A stretch of 11,926 bases of DNA from assembly GCA_050743125.1 (NCBI GenBank), contig JBOGEB010000135.1, positions 1-11,926 of the forward strand, in the 5' to 3' direction. This document shows positions 1 to 7,402 of this stretch, in pieces (within the stretch, counting starts at the first letter, position 1; each line of letters begins with the position of its first letter). Below the pieces are notes generated by a model that had not been told where the DNA came from, made no database searches, and saw nothing but the letters and a program-made list of their open reading frames with translations. Source of the stretch: JBOGEB01 sp050743125. Lineage in GTDB: Bacteria > Actinomycetota > Nitriliruptoria > Euzebyales > Egibacteraceae. The translations under genes were made by a program, and so were the position numbers.

Positions 1-24
1 GGCTGTGGGGTCAGCGCGCCGGTC

Positions 25-72
25 CTTGTGGCCAGGGTTCGTCACGCATGCGTGACGAATCCTGGCCACAAG
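25..72. repeat. 48-bp near-perfect palindrome
   Basis: The arms 25-48 and 49-72 are reverse complements with a single exception, position 37 (G) against 60 (T), which would be a G-U pair in RNA. There is no spacer: the centre is GCATGC. The arms begin with CTTGTGGCCAGG and TTCGTCACGC. It may be a bidirectional terminator of a gene to the left of the window, a cruciform-forming site, or a binding site for a dimeric protein. No T-run follows on either side, so a standard intrinsic terminator is not clearly supported. Confidence 0.7.
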
Positions 73-150
73 CTCAATACCACTCAACAGCAACATGACC
101 CACGACATAATTTCTATGTATCACCTTCGGCTTCGAGTGCCTCACGGGCT

Positions 151-202
151 CCGGTCCCCCGAAAGAGCTACGGGGACCGGCCTTGCGGCCCGGTCCCCGT
201 AG
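151..202. terminator. Two mutually exclusive hairpins, possible terminator or attenuator
   Basis: CTACGGGGACCGG at 168-180 is exactly reverse complementary to 190-202. Inner GGCC/GGCC pairing extends the stem around a TTGC loop with a one-base bulge. The sequence CCGGTCCCC occurs both at 151-159 and at 190-198, so the segment 172-180 can pair with either copy, giving two alternative structures. The minus-strand side of the strong hairpin is followed by CTCTTTC, a weak T-rich tract, so it may end minus-strand transcription coming from the right. The alternative pairing recalls attenuators, but no regulated gene can be assigned. Confidence 0.5.
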
Positions 203-312
203 TCTTCCAGCCCCCCCGTGTTAGGTCGTCAGAGGAAAGCGGCCCCAGCCGGCGTTACCGCCGACGCCGAGTCAAGGCTGCCTTCCCGCCGACACCGCCG
301 ACGCCGAAGCCG

Positions 313-531
313 TCAGGCGGACTGGTCATCATCATGCTCGGAGCGACGGCGGTCACGAGCATGATGCGCGGCGGCTTCCCCTGGCGGTTCGCAGTACGCA
401 TAACGGGCCCCCTTGCCGTTGGACTGCTCGGTTCGGCCACCACACTCGAAAGCGACGTCAGTCCGACACCCAATAGGGTTAGGGAACATGTGGCGTCCCC
501 CCGGACTGGCGAACCCTTCCGGCGTAATCAT
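313..531 (-). pseudogene. Possible remnant of a small zinc-finger protein
   Basis: This minus-strand frame of 72 codons contains a central stretch reading ECGGRTEQSNGKGARYAYC followed by a run ending AAAHHARDRRR. Small actinobacterial zinc-binding proteins commonly have the pattern CxxCG, a basic glycine-rich loop, RYC, then CR.AAHRAR. Here the first CxxC is reduced to one cysteine, and the last cysteine is replaced by a PPG segment. The match is therefore to a degenerate version. Starts at 531 or 489 (MFPNP) are both possible and neither has a good ribosome binding site. The resemblance is by eye and could be chance. Confidence 0.22.
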
Positions 532-665
532 CGGGTTCCGCTACCTGGCGATTACACACTAAAAAGGTAACGTGCGACCTATGCGGAACGCAAGGAAAAA
601 GTTCGACGAATCCGCGTATGCGCCCGTCGCCGTCCAGCGCGAGACGGCGCCGCGCGAGTGGTGGC

Positions 666-1040
666 TCAGGCGGCCTCGGCGTCCGGCTTGGGGAAGCGGG
701 TGACGAGCGTGACGACCAGGTGCGCGACCCCGAGCAGGATCGAGATGGTCCGCGCGGGAGTGGCCGCGCTGAAGCGGAAGACCGACGGCGCCAGCAAGAG
801 GAAGAACCCCAGCACGTAGTCGAGCGTGGCGTGCACCGTGGGCGGGATGACGCCCAGCACCCCGGCCGGGCCCTTGCTGAGAATCGCCACGGCGAGGATC
901 ACCACGCCGACCCCGACGAAGACCGAGGACGCCGGATCCGCCTGGAAGCCGAAGATGAACGGCGCGACCACGAAGAAGACCCCGGCGACGTACTCAACCG
1001 CCTCGTGCGCGACCCACGGGAGCAGACGGACCGGCGACAT
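666..1040 (-). CDS. SPW-repeat-like four-helix membrane protein
   Basis: This is a 124-residue, very hydrophobic protein with about four membrane segments, near residues 10-32, 38-56, 68-90 and 96-115. It is an internal duplication: the first half has AHEAVEYVAGVFFVVAPF and the second VHATLDYVLGFFLLLAP, sharing the pattern H..[VL][ED]YV.G.F...AP..F.F. This is the architecture of the SPW-type small membrane proteins of actinobacteria. Their function is unknown; location in the cytoplasmic membrane is inferred. The ATG at 1040 is preceded by GAAGG about 6 bases upstream, and its A is shared with the TGA of the preceding gene, so the two are probably translated together. I chose this start because residues upstream of it in the same frame are arginine-rich shadow sequence. 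Confidence 0.68.
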   Translation of the reverse strand: MSPVRLLPWVAHEAVEYVAGVFFVVAPFIFGFQADPASSVFVGVGVVILAVAILSKGPAGVLGVIPPTVHATLDYVLGFFLLLAPSVFRFSAATPARTISILLGVAHLVVTLVTRFPKPDAEAA

Positions 1041-1384
1041 CAGCGTCCTTCTTTCTCGAGCTTGGCCTTCCCATGCTTGCCGTTCCTCAGCCTGGCCACA
1101 CGGGCGGCGACGGCGGCGATCAGGCGGAAGACCACCACGACGACGAGCACTACGATCCCGTAGAACGCCAGCGCGAGCGCCGCCGTCTGGTAGTACTGCT
1201 GGCCAGGGAACATCTCGAGCACGACTTGGGGAGTCACCGCCGTCTGCGCAGCGCGGACGGCGCTGACCACCCGGTTGGTGGGCAGCGCGCCGAAGCACTG
1301 GAACACCGTGTCGACGATGATCGCCAGCACGGGCACCGCCAGCACGAGGAGCACGAGCCCCTTGAGTGTCCTGATGGCCTTCAT
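1040..1384 (-). CDS. Small two-helix membrane protein of unknown function
   Basis: The 114-residue product has a short basic N-terminus, a hydrophobic helix at about 9-29, a hydrophilic middle (30-66) and a second very hydrophobic helix at about 67-93. A strongly basic tail follows (ARLRNGKHGKAKLEKEGR). The basic N- and C-termini suggest both ends are cytoplasmic, with the loop of about 35 residues outside. I do not recognise the family. Its stop codon overlaps the start of the SPW-like gene by one base, and it starts 47 bp after the NYN gene ends, so all three may share one transcript. A partner role with the SPW-like protein is inferred only from this coupling. Confidence 0.62.
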   Translation of the reverse strand: MKAIRTLKGLVLLVLAVPVLAIIVDTVFQCFGALPTNRVVSAVRAAQTAVTPQVVLEMFPGQQYYQTAALALAFYGIVVLVVVVVFRLIAAVAARVARLRNGKHGKAKLEKEGR

Positions 1385-1431
1385 CGGCCGAGCCTAACAC
1401 CACCCGTACCCGGACGAGCCGGGCAGCGGCA

Positions 1432-2043
1432 CTACTCCCCCTCGTAGGGGATGGGCTCCCCCTCCATCGCCCCGAGGGGGACGCGGGGCTCGAACCAGCG
1501 CCCTTGCGCGGGCAGACGGGTGAGGTCGACGCGCGGCAGTGGGACGCTGAACAGGTGAGGGATGTCGGCGAAGTCGATGAAGCGGATGGACTCGGCGTGG
1601 CTGAGCCTGCCCGCGTGCTCGGTGAACCCGATCACGGTGACCGCGACGCCGCCGGCCGCGAACTCCTCGAGCGGCTCCAAGAAGTTGTTCGCGTCGTGCG
1701 ACGCGACGACGACCTCGGCGAGGCCCTGGTCGCCCCCCCGCTCCGTGAGGTAGCGGATCATGTCCGCATCGACGTCGGAGCCCGGGGTCCGGGGCTTCGC
1801 GAACACGCGGTAGCCGACGGACAGCAGCCAGACGACCCACTGCTGGAGCCGGTCGGCGTGGTATTCGGGGACGTTGACGAAGACCGTGGCCTCGTTCGCC
1901 ATTCCCTCTCCGCCGGCCACGAACCAGCGCGCCAGCGCAAGGAAGTCCGGGCGCTCGGCCGGCGTGGGCCGCGCCCCCACGATCGACGCGATCGCCATGT
2001 CGATGTTCGGGGCGTCCCAGACCAGGCATCGGCGGCTCCGCAT
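1432..2043 (-). CDS. NYN-domain (PIN-like) putative ribonuclease
   Basis: The 203-residue protein has the NYN/LabA-like fold signature. The first strand ends in LVWDAPNIDM (D10, N13, D15). A conserved acidic cluster follows at SDVDADMI (D90, D92, D94), then a strand plus loop VVVASHDANNF near 111-121 that carries the third acidic motif. NYN domains are Mg-dependent PIN-like RNases or RNA-binding modules, and the retained acidic residues argue for an active site. The N-terminal segment with DFLALARWFV matches the mycobacterial and streptomycete subgroup by eye. The ATG at 2043 has an excellent Shine-Dalgarno sequence, GAGGAGG, four bases upstream. The gene lies 81 bp downstream of the hydrolase gene and 47 bp upstream of the membrane pair. 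Its RNA substrate is unknown. Confidence 0.85.
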   Translation of the reverse strand: MRSRRCLVWDAPNIDMAIASIVGARPTPAERPDFLALARWFVAGGEGMANEATVFVNVPEYHADRLQQWVVWLLSVGYRVFAKPRTPGSDVDADMIRYLTERGGDQGLAEVVVASHDANNFLEPLEEFAAGGVAVTVIGFTEHAGRLSHAESIRFIDFADIPHLFSVPLPRVDLTRLPAQGRWFEPRVPLGAMEGEPIPYEGE

Positions 2044-2124
2044 CCGTCCTCCTCGCTCCCGGATGGCCAGGGTAGCCCTCGCTGCCGTCGGCGAGGGCGA
2101 GCAGCCCGCTCACACACGTCATCG

Positions 2125-3486
2125 TCATTGTGGCGCACACGGTGGCAGGCCGGGTCGGTCAACGAGCGTGAACCGGCAGCCGAACCGGCGGTCCGCGACC
2201 CCGCCGAGGTCGAGCACGTCGTCACCAGCGGGGCGCGGGCCGCCGCGCACCCACGCGACGAGGTCGGCAAAGCCGGCCTCGAGCTCTGCAGGCGCGAACT
2301 CGCAGTGCGCCACGCTGCGGATCGCCCTGGTCACGAGCCGGCCGGCCACGCCGTGCGCGACCGCCCGACGCGCGTAGACCTGCTCCATCGAGAACGGGAC
2401 GAACAGGTCCCCGATCGTGTGCATGCTCAAGACGTTGACCGGCAGGTCGCCGGTGACGACCGGGAACGGCGGCTTGGCGCCGCGCCGCGGCCTGACGCGC
2501 AGGACCGCGGCGTTCAGCTCGGCCTCAGCCTTGGACTGGGCGGGGTCGGCGTCGAGCTGGTAGCGGCGGTCGGCGTTGCCGACGACCGCGTTGATCGCCG
2601 GATCCTGCGGGCCGCCGTAGCGGTCGAGCAGGAACGGGACATCGTCGGCGGCGGTGTCCGGCCCGCTCCAGAACGCGAACGCCTCGTCGAACAGCGGCCG
2701 CTCGCCGCCGGTCAGGAGCTCGGTCGCCGCGGCGAGCTGACGGCCGCGGTCGCTCAGCGTCCGGCCCGGCCCGTAGCCGAGCGCGGCCTGGATCGCCGGC
2801 GCGGTCACGGACAGGTAGTCCGGAGGCGGCGGCTGGGTCGTCTTGACGCCGGCGAGGGCTGCGGCGACGAGCGCGTGGTCGAGGAAGTAGTCGAACAGCC
2901 CGACGTCGCCGAGCACCCCGCACACCGGCAGAGCACCGTCGTACACCTTGGGGCGGCGCTCGATCCCGGCGGCGGTGACGTGGCCACCCATTGAGACGCC
3001 CATGAGGTAGGTGCGGCCCGGCTCGCCGAAGCGCTCGACGAACAGATCGCGGAGCGCCTGGGTGTCCTCGACGCCCTCCTCGACGGCGTAGCCGTTGCGC
3101 CGGTAGCTCGACGCCGCCCAGGCGAACCCGTTGCGCACGAGGTACTCGCGGATCGGCGGGTCCTCAACGGTCAGCTCGGGGCCGTCCCCGTGGAAGCCGT
3201 GGGCGAACATGAGCAGCTGCCCGTTCCAGTCGTCGGGGATCTCGATTCGGTAGCCCGCGACCGTGCGGGGATCCGGAGGGACGCCCCCGATACCTCGCTG
3301 CACGCCCCAGTGCTGCTTCGCCGCGGTTCCCGGGAGGGGGGCAAACGGAAGCTTCGACTCGTCGACGAACGGCGCTGTCAGCCCATGGACACCCCCAGCT
3401 GGACGCGCCTGGACGGACTCCCCCGAGCACGAAAGCAGGGCGGCCAACGCGAGGGCCGCCGTGAGCCGGGTGGAGGGGTTACGCAT
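2125..3486 (-). CDS. Secreted lipoprotein alpha/beta hydrolase (esterase-like)
   Basis: From ATG 3486 the product is 453 residues. It begins with a signal peptide (MRNPSTRLTAALALAALLSC) with a lipobox-like LLSC and Cys20 as the probable lipidation site. The hydrolase core follows: oxyanion region HGFHGDG near 96-102, nucleophile elbow GVSMGGH with Ser165, Asp360 in HTIGDLFVPF and His404 in SVAHCEF, in the correct order for a catalytic triad. A C-terminal patch with two cysteines (GCRF and PPC) may form a disulfide outside the cell. The substrate is not evident; an ester or peptide-type bond is typical of the fold. In-frame starts at 3504 (ATG) and 3531 (TTG) exist, but only 3486 puts the basic residues and hydrophobic stretch at a normal distance. 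No strong ribosome binding site is seen. It is divergent from the SEC-C gene. Confidence 0.85.
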   Translation of the reverse strand: MRNPSTRLTAALALAALLSCSGESVQARPAGGVHGLTAPFVDESKLPFAPLPGTAAKQHWGVQRGIGGVPPDPRTVAGYRIEIPDDWNGQLLMFAHGFHGDGPELTVEDPPIREYLVRNGFAWAASSYRRNGYAVEEGVEDTQALRDLFVERFGEPGRTYLMGVSMGGHVTAAGIERRPKVYDGALPVCGVLGDVGLFDYFLDHALVAAALAGVKTTQPPPPDYLSVTAPAIQAALGYGPGRTLSDRGRQLAAATELLTGGERPLFDEAFAFWSGPDTAADDVPFLLDRYGGPQDPAINAVVGNADRRYQLDADPAQSKAEAELNAAVLRVRPRRGAKPPFPVVTGDLPVNVLSMHTIGDLFVPFSMEQVYARRAVAHGVAGRLVTRAIRSVAHCEFAPAELEAGFADLVAWVRGGPRPAGDDVLDLGGVADRRFGCRFTLVDRPGLPPCAPQ

Positions 3487-3641
3487 GAAAGGGATTTTCA
3501 ACATACCGGATTTGCCGAAAGCTCGGGGCAAGAACCCGTCGGCCGTACTGGCACCACCCCGCCTTGTGGGCTTGGCCTCCTCGCTGACCCATCCCAGTCG
3601 GTTGGAGGCGGCGTGCCCCGCTCGCGTGGTTGACTACCGGG
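3487..3641. promoter_or_regulatory. Divergent intergenic region between hydrolase and SEC-C genes
   Basis: About 155 bp separate the starts of two divergent genes, so promoters for both are expected here. I see no clear -35/-10 pair or operator. The segment 3487-3515 is locally AT-richer (GGGATTTTCAACATACC), which would suit a promoter or the 5' leader of the hydrolase mRNA. Confidence 0.35.
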
Positions 3642-5693
3642 ATGACGGACGGCACCCAGATCGATCAAGGCGTGGTCGCGGCGGCGCGGCGGCTGCTGGC
3701 GGCGCACCAGCCGATCGCCGTCGCCGATCTCGTCGAGCTGCTCGCCCAAGAAGGTGTGGTCGCGCCGAAGGACGAGGATCCGCTGCGCTGGGTCGGCCGG
3801 CACCTCAACGTGTTGCCGGGCACGTGGGACCTGCCGGATCGGCGGATGATCGACACCCAGACCCTGTTCGAGGGGCTGACCTTGACCCACGAGCTGACGA
3901 TCACCGAGATCGCCACCGGCATCATCACGATGGAGCCCGACCTGATCCCGCTGTTCCTCGTCGACCGGGTCGACCCCGAGAGCGACGACGCCTACGTGCT
4001 CTTGGCCGGCGGCGGCCGCGGGACCGTCGGGCGCTTCTTCCTGACCAGCCAGGACCGCAGCCGTGACCAGTTCGGCCTGAAGGTCCCCCCAGAATGGCTG
4101 GGGCAAGCGACCGACGGCGACCTGATCGCGTTCAGGGTCACCGACGGGCAGGTCTCGGCCCGCAAGGTCGACGAGGAGCCGCCGTTGCCCCAAGACGCCG
4201 TCCATCAGCTCCTGGCCGCCTACCGGACCGTCTACGGGACGCATGCGGCCGACCCCGACTACCTTTGGCCCGAGCCGCAGGTCCAGATCCTCGACGTGTT
4301 CACCGTGGCGCTGGCCGGCCAGCCCAGCCTGTTCCGCCAGCCCATGCCCCCGCTGGGCGTGCTGTTCGACGCCGGTGGCCTGCGGGCCGAGGGCAGGCTG
4401 CTGCTGCTGCCGCCCGAGCTGACCTTGACCGACCTGGACGGGCTCGACGAGGTGGGCGCGGCGGGACTGCGGATCCTGCTCCACGCCTACGAGCTGTTCA
4501 TCACCGACCGCGCCTATGTCATGGAGACGTTGCAGCTCGCGCCGATCATCCTCGCCCGGATGCTCATGGGCCCCATGGTCGCCACCGCGTTCAGCGCGCA
4601 CACAGCGCTGCTGCGCATCCAAGACGAGCCTTCGAACATGCGTCGAGACTCCCCAGGGCGGTGCAGCAAAGTCGCCGACGAAGGCCCACCAGAGCGGCTG
4701 GCCGCCCCAAACCCAAAGACGACCAGCGGAACCCGCCCAAAGCGCCACCCTGGCCCACGCTTCGACACACGCCCTGTCGCGGCGTTCGCCGAGACGCTGC
4801 TGGGCGACCACTCGTTCAACGCCGGACCGCACCTGCTGCTCGCGCTGTGCGCGGACGCACGCGGAGACCCCATCTCCGCCGAGGAGCACCTCGCCGAGGC
4901 GCTGCGCCTGCAGCCCGACCAGGCAGAGACGCTGTCGCTGGCCGCCGACTACGCCGAAGACCGCAGCGACGCCGTCGGCGCGCTCGCCCACCTGCGCAAC
5001 GCCGGCGCCGGCGACCGGCTGCGGCTGCGGCGCCTGGAGCGCTTCGCCGCTCCAGGACCAGCCGTCGCCGCGCGCGGCGCGCCCTGCCCGTGCGGGTCCG
5101 GCCGCACGCACGGCGTGTGCTGCGCCCACCGCAACGGCCACCCCTGCCACACCCGCGCCGAGTGGCTGCTCGCCAAAGCCCTGCGCTACCTCCTGCGACC
5201 ACCCAGCCTGATGGCGATCCGCGCGATCGCCGAGGCGCGCGCCCGACACGACGCCCGGCCGCTGGCCTGGCAACGCGCCGCGCTCGGCGACCCGCTCACC
5301 CAAGACCTCGGCCTGTTCGAAGGCGGCGTGCTCACCGACTTCCTCGACGTCCGCGGCGTCCTGCTGCCCGCCGACGAGCTGGAGCTGGGCCGGGGCTGGG
5401 CCGGGATCCGCCGGCGTCTCTACCAGATCACCGCCGTCGCACCCGACGAGCGCCGGATCACGCTGGCCGACCTGGTGAGCGGCCAACCGGTCGACGTCAC
5501 CGACGACACCGCCGTCCACGCGCTGGACCCCGGCACGCTGCTCTACGCCCGGGTCGTGCCCGACGGCCGCGGCCACCGCTTGACCGGCGCTCCGCTGCCC
5601 ATCCCCACCAGCCTGCGCGCCGACGTCCTGGGCCTGCTCGACGCCACCGCGATCGAAATCGCCGCCTGGTTCGCCAAACCCTTCAAGCGCTGA
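3642..5693 (+). CDS. SEC-C motif protein with TPR-like region
   Basis: The product is 683 residues from ATG 3642; a TTG four codons earlier (3630) is also possible, and neither has a clear ribosome binding site. Residues about 10-70 form a helical, winged-helix-like N-terminus (LVELLAQEGVVAP). The middle (about 75-325) is unrecognised. A polar Pro/Arg/Lys-rich stretch at about 330-375 looks like a linker. Helical TPR-like repeats then occur at about 380-460 (EEHLAEALRLQPDQAETL). A textbook SEC-C zinc motif, CPCGSGRTHGVCC, lies at about 482-494, followed by HRNGHPCH. SEC-C domains bind one Zn and mediate protein contacts, as in the SecA tail. The gene ends 6 bp before the converging regulator. 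The linker has coding-like sequence in a second frame too, so a compensated double frameshift at about 4630-4770 is possible. Confidence 0.85.
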   Translation: MTDGTQIDQGVVAAARRLLAAHQPIAVADLVELLAQEGVVAPKDEDPLRWVGRHLNVLPGTWDLPDRRMIDTQTLFEGLTLTHELTITEIATGIITMEPDLIPLFLVDRVDPESDDAYVLLAGGGRGTVGRFFLTSQDRSRDQFGLKVPPEWLGQATDGDLIAFRVTDGQVSARKVDEEPPLPQDAVHQLLAAYRTVYGTHAADPDYLWPEPQVQILDVFTVALAGQPSLFRQPMPPLGVLFDAGGLRAEGRLLLLPPELTLTDLDGLDEVGAAGLRILLHAYELFITDRAYVMETLQLAPIILARMLMGPMVATAFSAHTALLRIQDEPSNMRRDSPGRCSKVADEGPPERLAAPNPKTTSGTRPKRHPGPRFDTRPVAAFAETLLGDHSFNAGPHLLLALCADARGDPISAEEHLAEALRLQPDQAETLSLAADYAEDRSDAVGALAHLRNAGAGDRLRLRRLERFAAPGPAVAARGAPCPCGSGRTHGVCCAHRNGHPCHTRAEWLLAKALRYLLRPPSLMAIRAIAEARARHDARPLAWQRAALGDPLTQDLGLFEGGVLTDFLDVRGVLLPADELELGRGWAGIRRRLYQITAVAPDERRITLADLVSGQPVDVTDDTAVHALDPGTLLYARVVPDGRGHRLTGAPLPIPTSLRADVLGLLDATAIEIAAWFAKPFKR

Positions 5694-5699
5694 GCGTGC

Positions 5700-7154
5700 C
5701 TAGCCGCGGCTGGGTCCGGGGCGGGAGGCGCGGATGGACCGGAGCTGCTCGGCGAGATCACGGGCGGCCGGCAGGTCGCGGTGCCCGGGCCCCAGCGCCG
5801 TAAGGAACTCGCCCGCCTGCTGAAGGTTCGCCTCACGCTCTCGGTCGACTCCGAGGGCGTCGGTCACCAGCCGGATGCCCTCGTCGGGCTGATCCTGGCG
5901 GGCCAGGCAGATCGCCAGGTTGATCTGCGCCTGCGCCTGATCCGGAGGCGACTGCAACGCCAACGGCGCCGCCTGATAGGAGGCGATCGCCTGCCGCGCG
6001 TGCGGCTCGGCATCCTCGGGCTGTCCCAGCCACAACAGCGAGATCCCCGCGTACAGCTCCAGATCCGCCGGCATGAACACCCACCAGCCGTCAGGCTCCC
6101 CGATACCCGGTTGGCTCGGCATCGCCCGTAGACCCCGCCGCAACGCCTCGAACACGTGACCCAGGTCCCGCATCCGCGCGAAGGCCCGCGCCTCGCACCG
6201 GGCCGCCAGCCGGGCACGCATCGCTCCTGTCGCGTACCGCTGCCCGTTCTGCGCATAGTCCAATGCAGCGCGGAAATCTCCGGCCCACAGCGCCACGGTG
6301 CTTTGCTGTACCCGCACCCAGGCGAGCAGCGAGTGATCGCCGACCTCCCGAGCCAACTGCAGGGCGGTCAGCAAGTGCGCGCGGGCGCCCGGGTAGTCGC
6401 CCAGGTCGTGGGACAGGCCTCCGAGCAACATCGACAGCTGCCCGACGATGCGATGCAGCTCCCGTCGCTGTTTCAGCGGTTGCCGGCCGTCCAGGAGCGC
6501 CTCGACCTCCTCCATCTGAGCCAGGACCGCAGGAAAGAGCTCGCCGCTCGGCGTGTGCTCGCGATCCTGAAAGAAGCTGGCTACCCGCAGCTCCAACTGC
6601 TCCAGCGTCGCCGGGCCGAGGTTGGACGACCCCAGCTTGCCGCCCAGCCGCATCGACCCCTTGCTCGCACGGTCCAGCAGCGCCGCCAGACCGGTCGCGC
6701 CCAGCGCTCCCAAGAGCTGTTTGCGGTCCGTGGCCGTCTCCTCGCCGTCCGCCTGCGCCTCGATGCCAGCGTATGCGGTAGGCGGCTCGGCGCCCGCCTC
6801 GCCGCCGGCCGGGGTGTAATCGCGGCCGTAGCCCAGCTGGTCCGGGCGGGTCTCGTACACCCGGCACAGGCGATCCAAATAGTCCTCGCCCGGACGCACC
6901 CTCGGGTCGCGCTCCCACGCGCACAGCCGCTGCGGGGTCAGCCTCGCACGCGGCCATCCGTCGGCGTCGTAGGTCGCCAAGATCACCTCGACCGCCCTCG
7001 CGCGCGTCCAACCGCGCGCCAGCCGGTGCGCCTCCAACCGCGACACGCCGAACCGGTCGACGAGCGCCTCGACGATCTGGAGTATCGGCCAGCCCTGCGC
7101 CAACCCGTCAGCCCGCAGCTCGGCGATCCGCGCAAGATCCTGTTTCGAAACCAT
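5700..7154 (-). CDS. XRE-family regulator with TPR sensor region
   Basis: This 484-residue protein resembles the large Streptomyces XRE-TPR regulators. Residues about 20-60 contain a helical segment (GVSRLEAHRLARGWTRARA). The helix-turn-helix follows at about 64-108: LTPQRLCAWERDPRVRPGED, then LDRLCRVYETRPDQLGYG, the usual SGxxLCxWExG..xPG..xLxxLxxLY pattern. After an Ala/Gly-rich linker and a small-residue helix (QLLGALGATGLAALL), residues about 180-470 are TPR-like helices that could sense a peptide or metabolite. The start at 7154 has a strong GAGGAGGG site seven bases upstream; the frame is open further but without a better start. The gene is divergent from queC, so it most likely controls the queC operon and itself. 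The operator is not proven. Confidence 0.86.
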   Translation of the reverse strand: MVSKQDLARIAELRADGLAQGWPILQIVEALVDRFGVSRLEAHRLARGWTRARAVEVILATYDADGWPRARLTPQRLCAWERDPRVRPGEDYLDRLCRVYETRPDQLGYGRDYTPAGGEAGAEPPTAYAGIEAQADGEETATDRKQLLGALGATGLAALLDRASKGSMRLGGKLGSSNLGPATLEQLELRVASFFQDREHTPSGELFPAVLAQMEEVEALLDGRQPLKQRRELHRIVGQLSMLLGGLSHDLGDYPGARAHLLTALQLAREVGDHSLLAWVRVQQSTVALWAGDFRAALDYAQNGQRYATGAMRARLAARCEARAFARMRDLGHVFEALRRGLRAMPSQPGIGEPDGWWVFMPADLELYAGISLLWLGQPEDAEPHARQAIASYQAAPLALQSPPDQAQAQINLAICLARQDQPDEGIRLVTDALGVDREREANLQQAGEFLTALGPGHRDLPAARDLAEQLRSIRASRPGPSRG

Positions 7155-7402
7155 CCCGGTTCCCTCCTCGCAGGTCAAGGCTGCTGCCCCAAGGGGCGAG
7201 CGGCGCATTGCTCCCAAACGTCTCGGGCACCATACGCCGATCCCGTGACCAATCAGGCGTCTGACCTGCCTGTTATCGAAATGCGGTACCCGGGGTATCG
7301 CCACGCGACAACTCCGCCGTACCGAGGTTCCCGCCGTCCGTTCTCCTGGGGTGAGAACTCAGGGAATTTCAGCGTCGACCGGACGCTCGAATACTCATAC
7401 GC
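7155..7402. promoter_or_regulatory. Divergent control region between regulator and queC operon
   Basis: This 248-bp gap between divergent starts must carry the promoters of both transcription units. It contains an odd-length near-palindrome with 9-bp arms, GCGGTACCC (7283-7291) and GGGTATCGC (7293-7301), with one G-T mismatch. Near queC there is a second inverted repeat, AGCGTC (7371-7376) and GACGCT (7382-7387). Either could be an operator for the XRE-TPR regulator. I see no convincing -35/-10 hexamers and no preQ1-riboswitch-like pseudoknot. Confidence 0.5.

Larger units (their letters stand above)
1..665. other. Intergenic or decayed region without a convincing gene
   Basis: No reading frame here gives a protein I recognise with confidence. 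An open frame of 180 codons on the plus strand runs straight through two strong hairpins and has irregular, low-complexity composition, so I do not accept it as a gene. The stretch contains a 48-bp palindrome (25-72), two competing hairpins (151-202), a locally AT-richer segment around 75-125, short GCCGACGCCGA direct repeats near 258-306, and a possible remnant of a small zinc-finger gene on the minus strand (313-531). The two hairpins could end transcription of genes on either side of them. Confidence 0.5.

Noticed and set aside
28..570. 180-codon plus-strand frame at the left end
   Set aside because: It starts inside the palindrome, runs through the hairpin pair and shows no protein pattern.
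1504..2994. 496-codon open frame on the plus strand
   Set aside because: It is antisense to the NYN and hydrolase genes and spans their intergenic gap; its composition is Arg/Glu/Gly-rich without recognisable motifs.
3498..5576. 692-codon open frame on the minus strand opposite the SEC-C gene
   Set aside because: It is a GC-rich shadow: repetitive Gln/Val/Gly/Asp text with no domain, lying exactly antisense to a gene with the SEC-C zinc motif and TPR-like pattern.
7155..7402. preQ1/preQ0 riboswitch before queC
   Set aside because: No short stem with an A-rich tail forming the preQ1 pseudoknot is visible; the inverted repeats look more like protein-binding sites.
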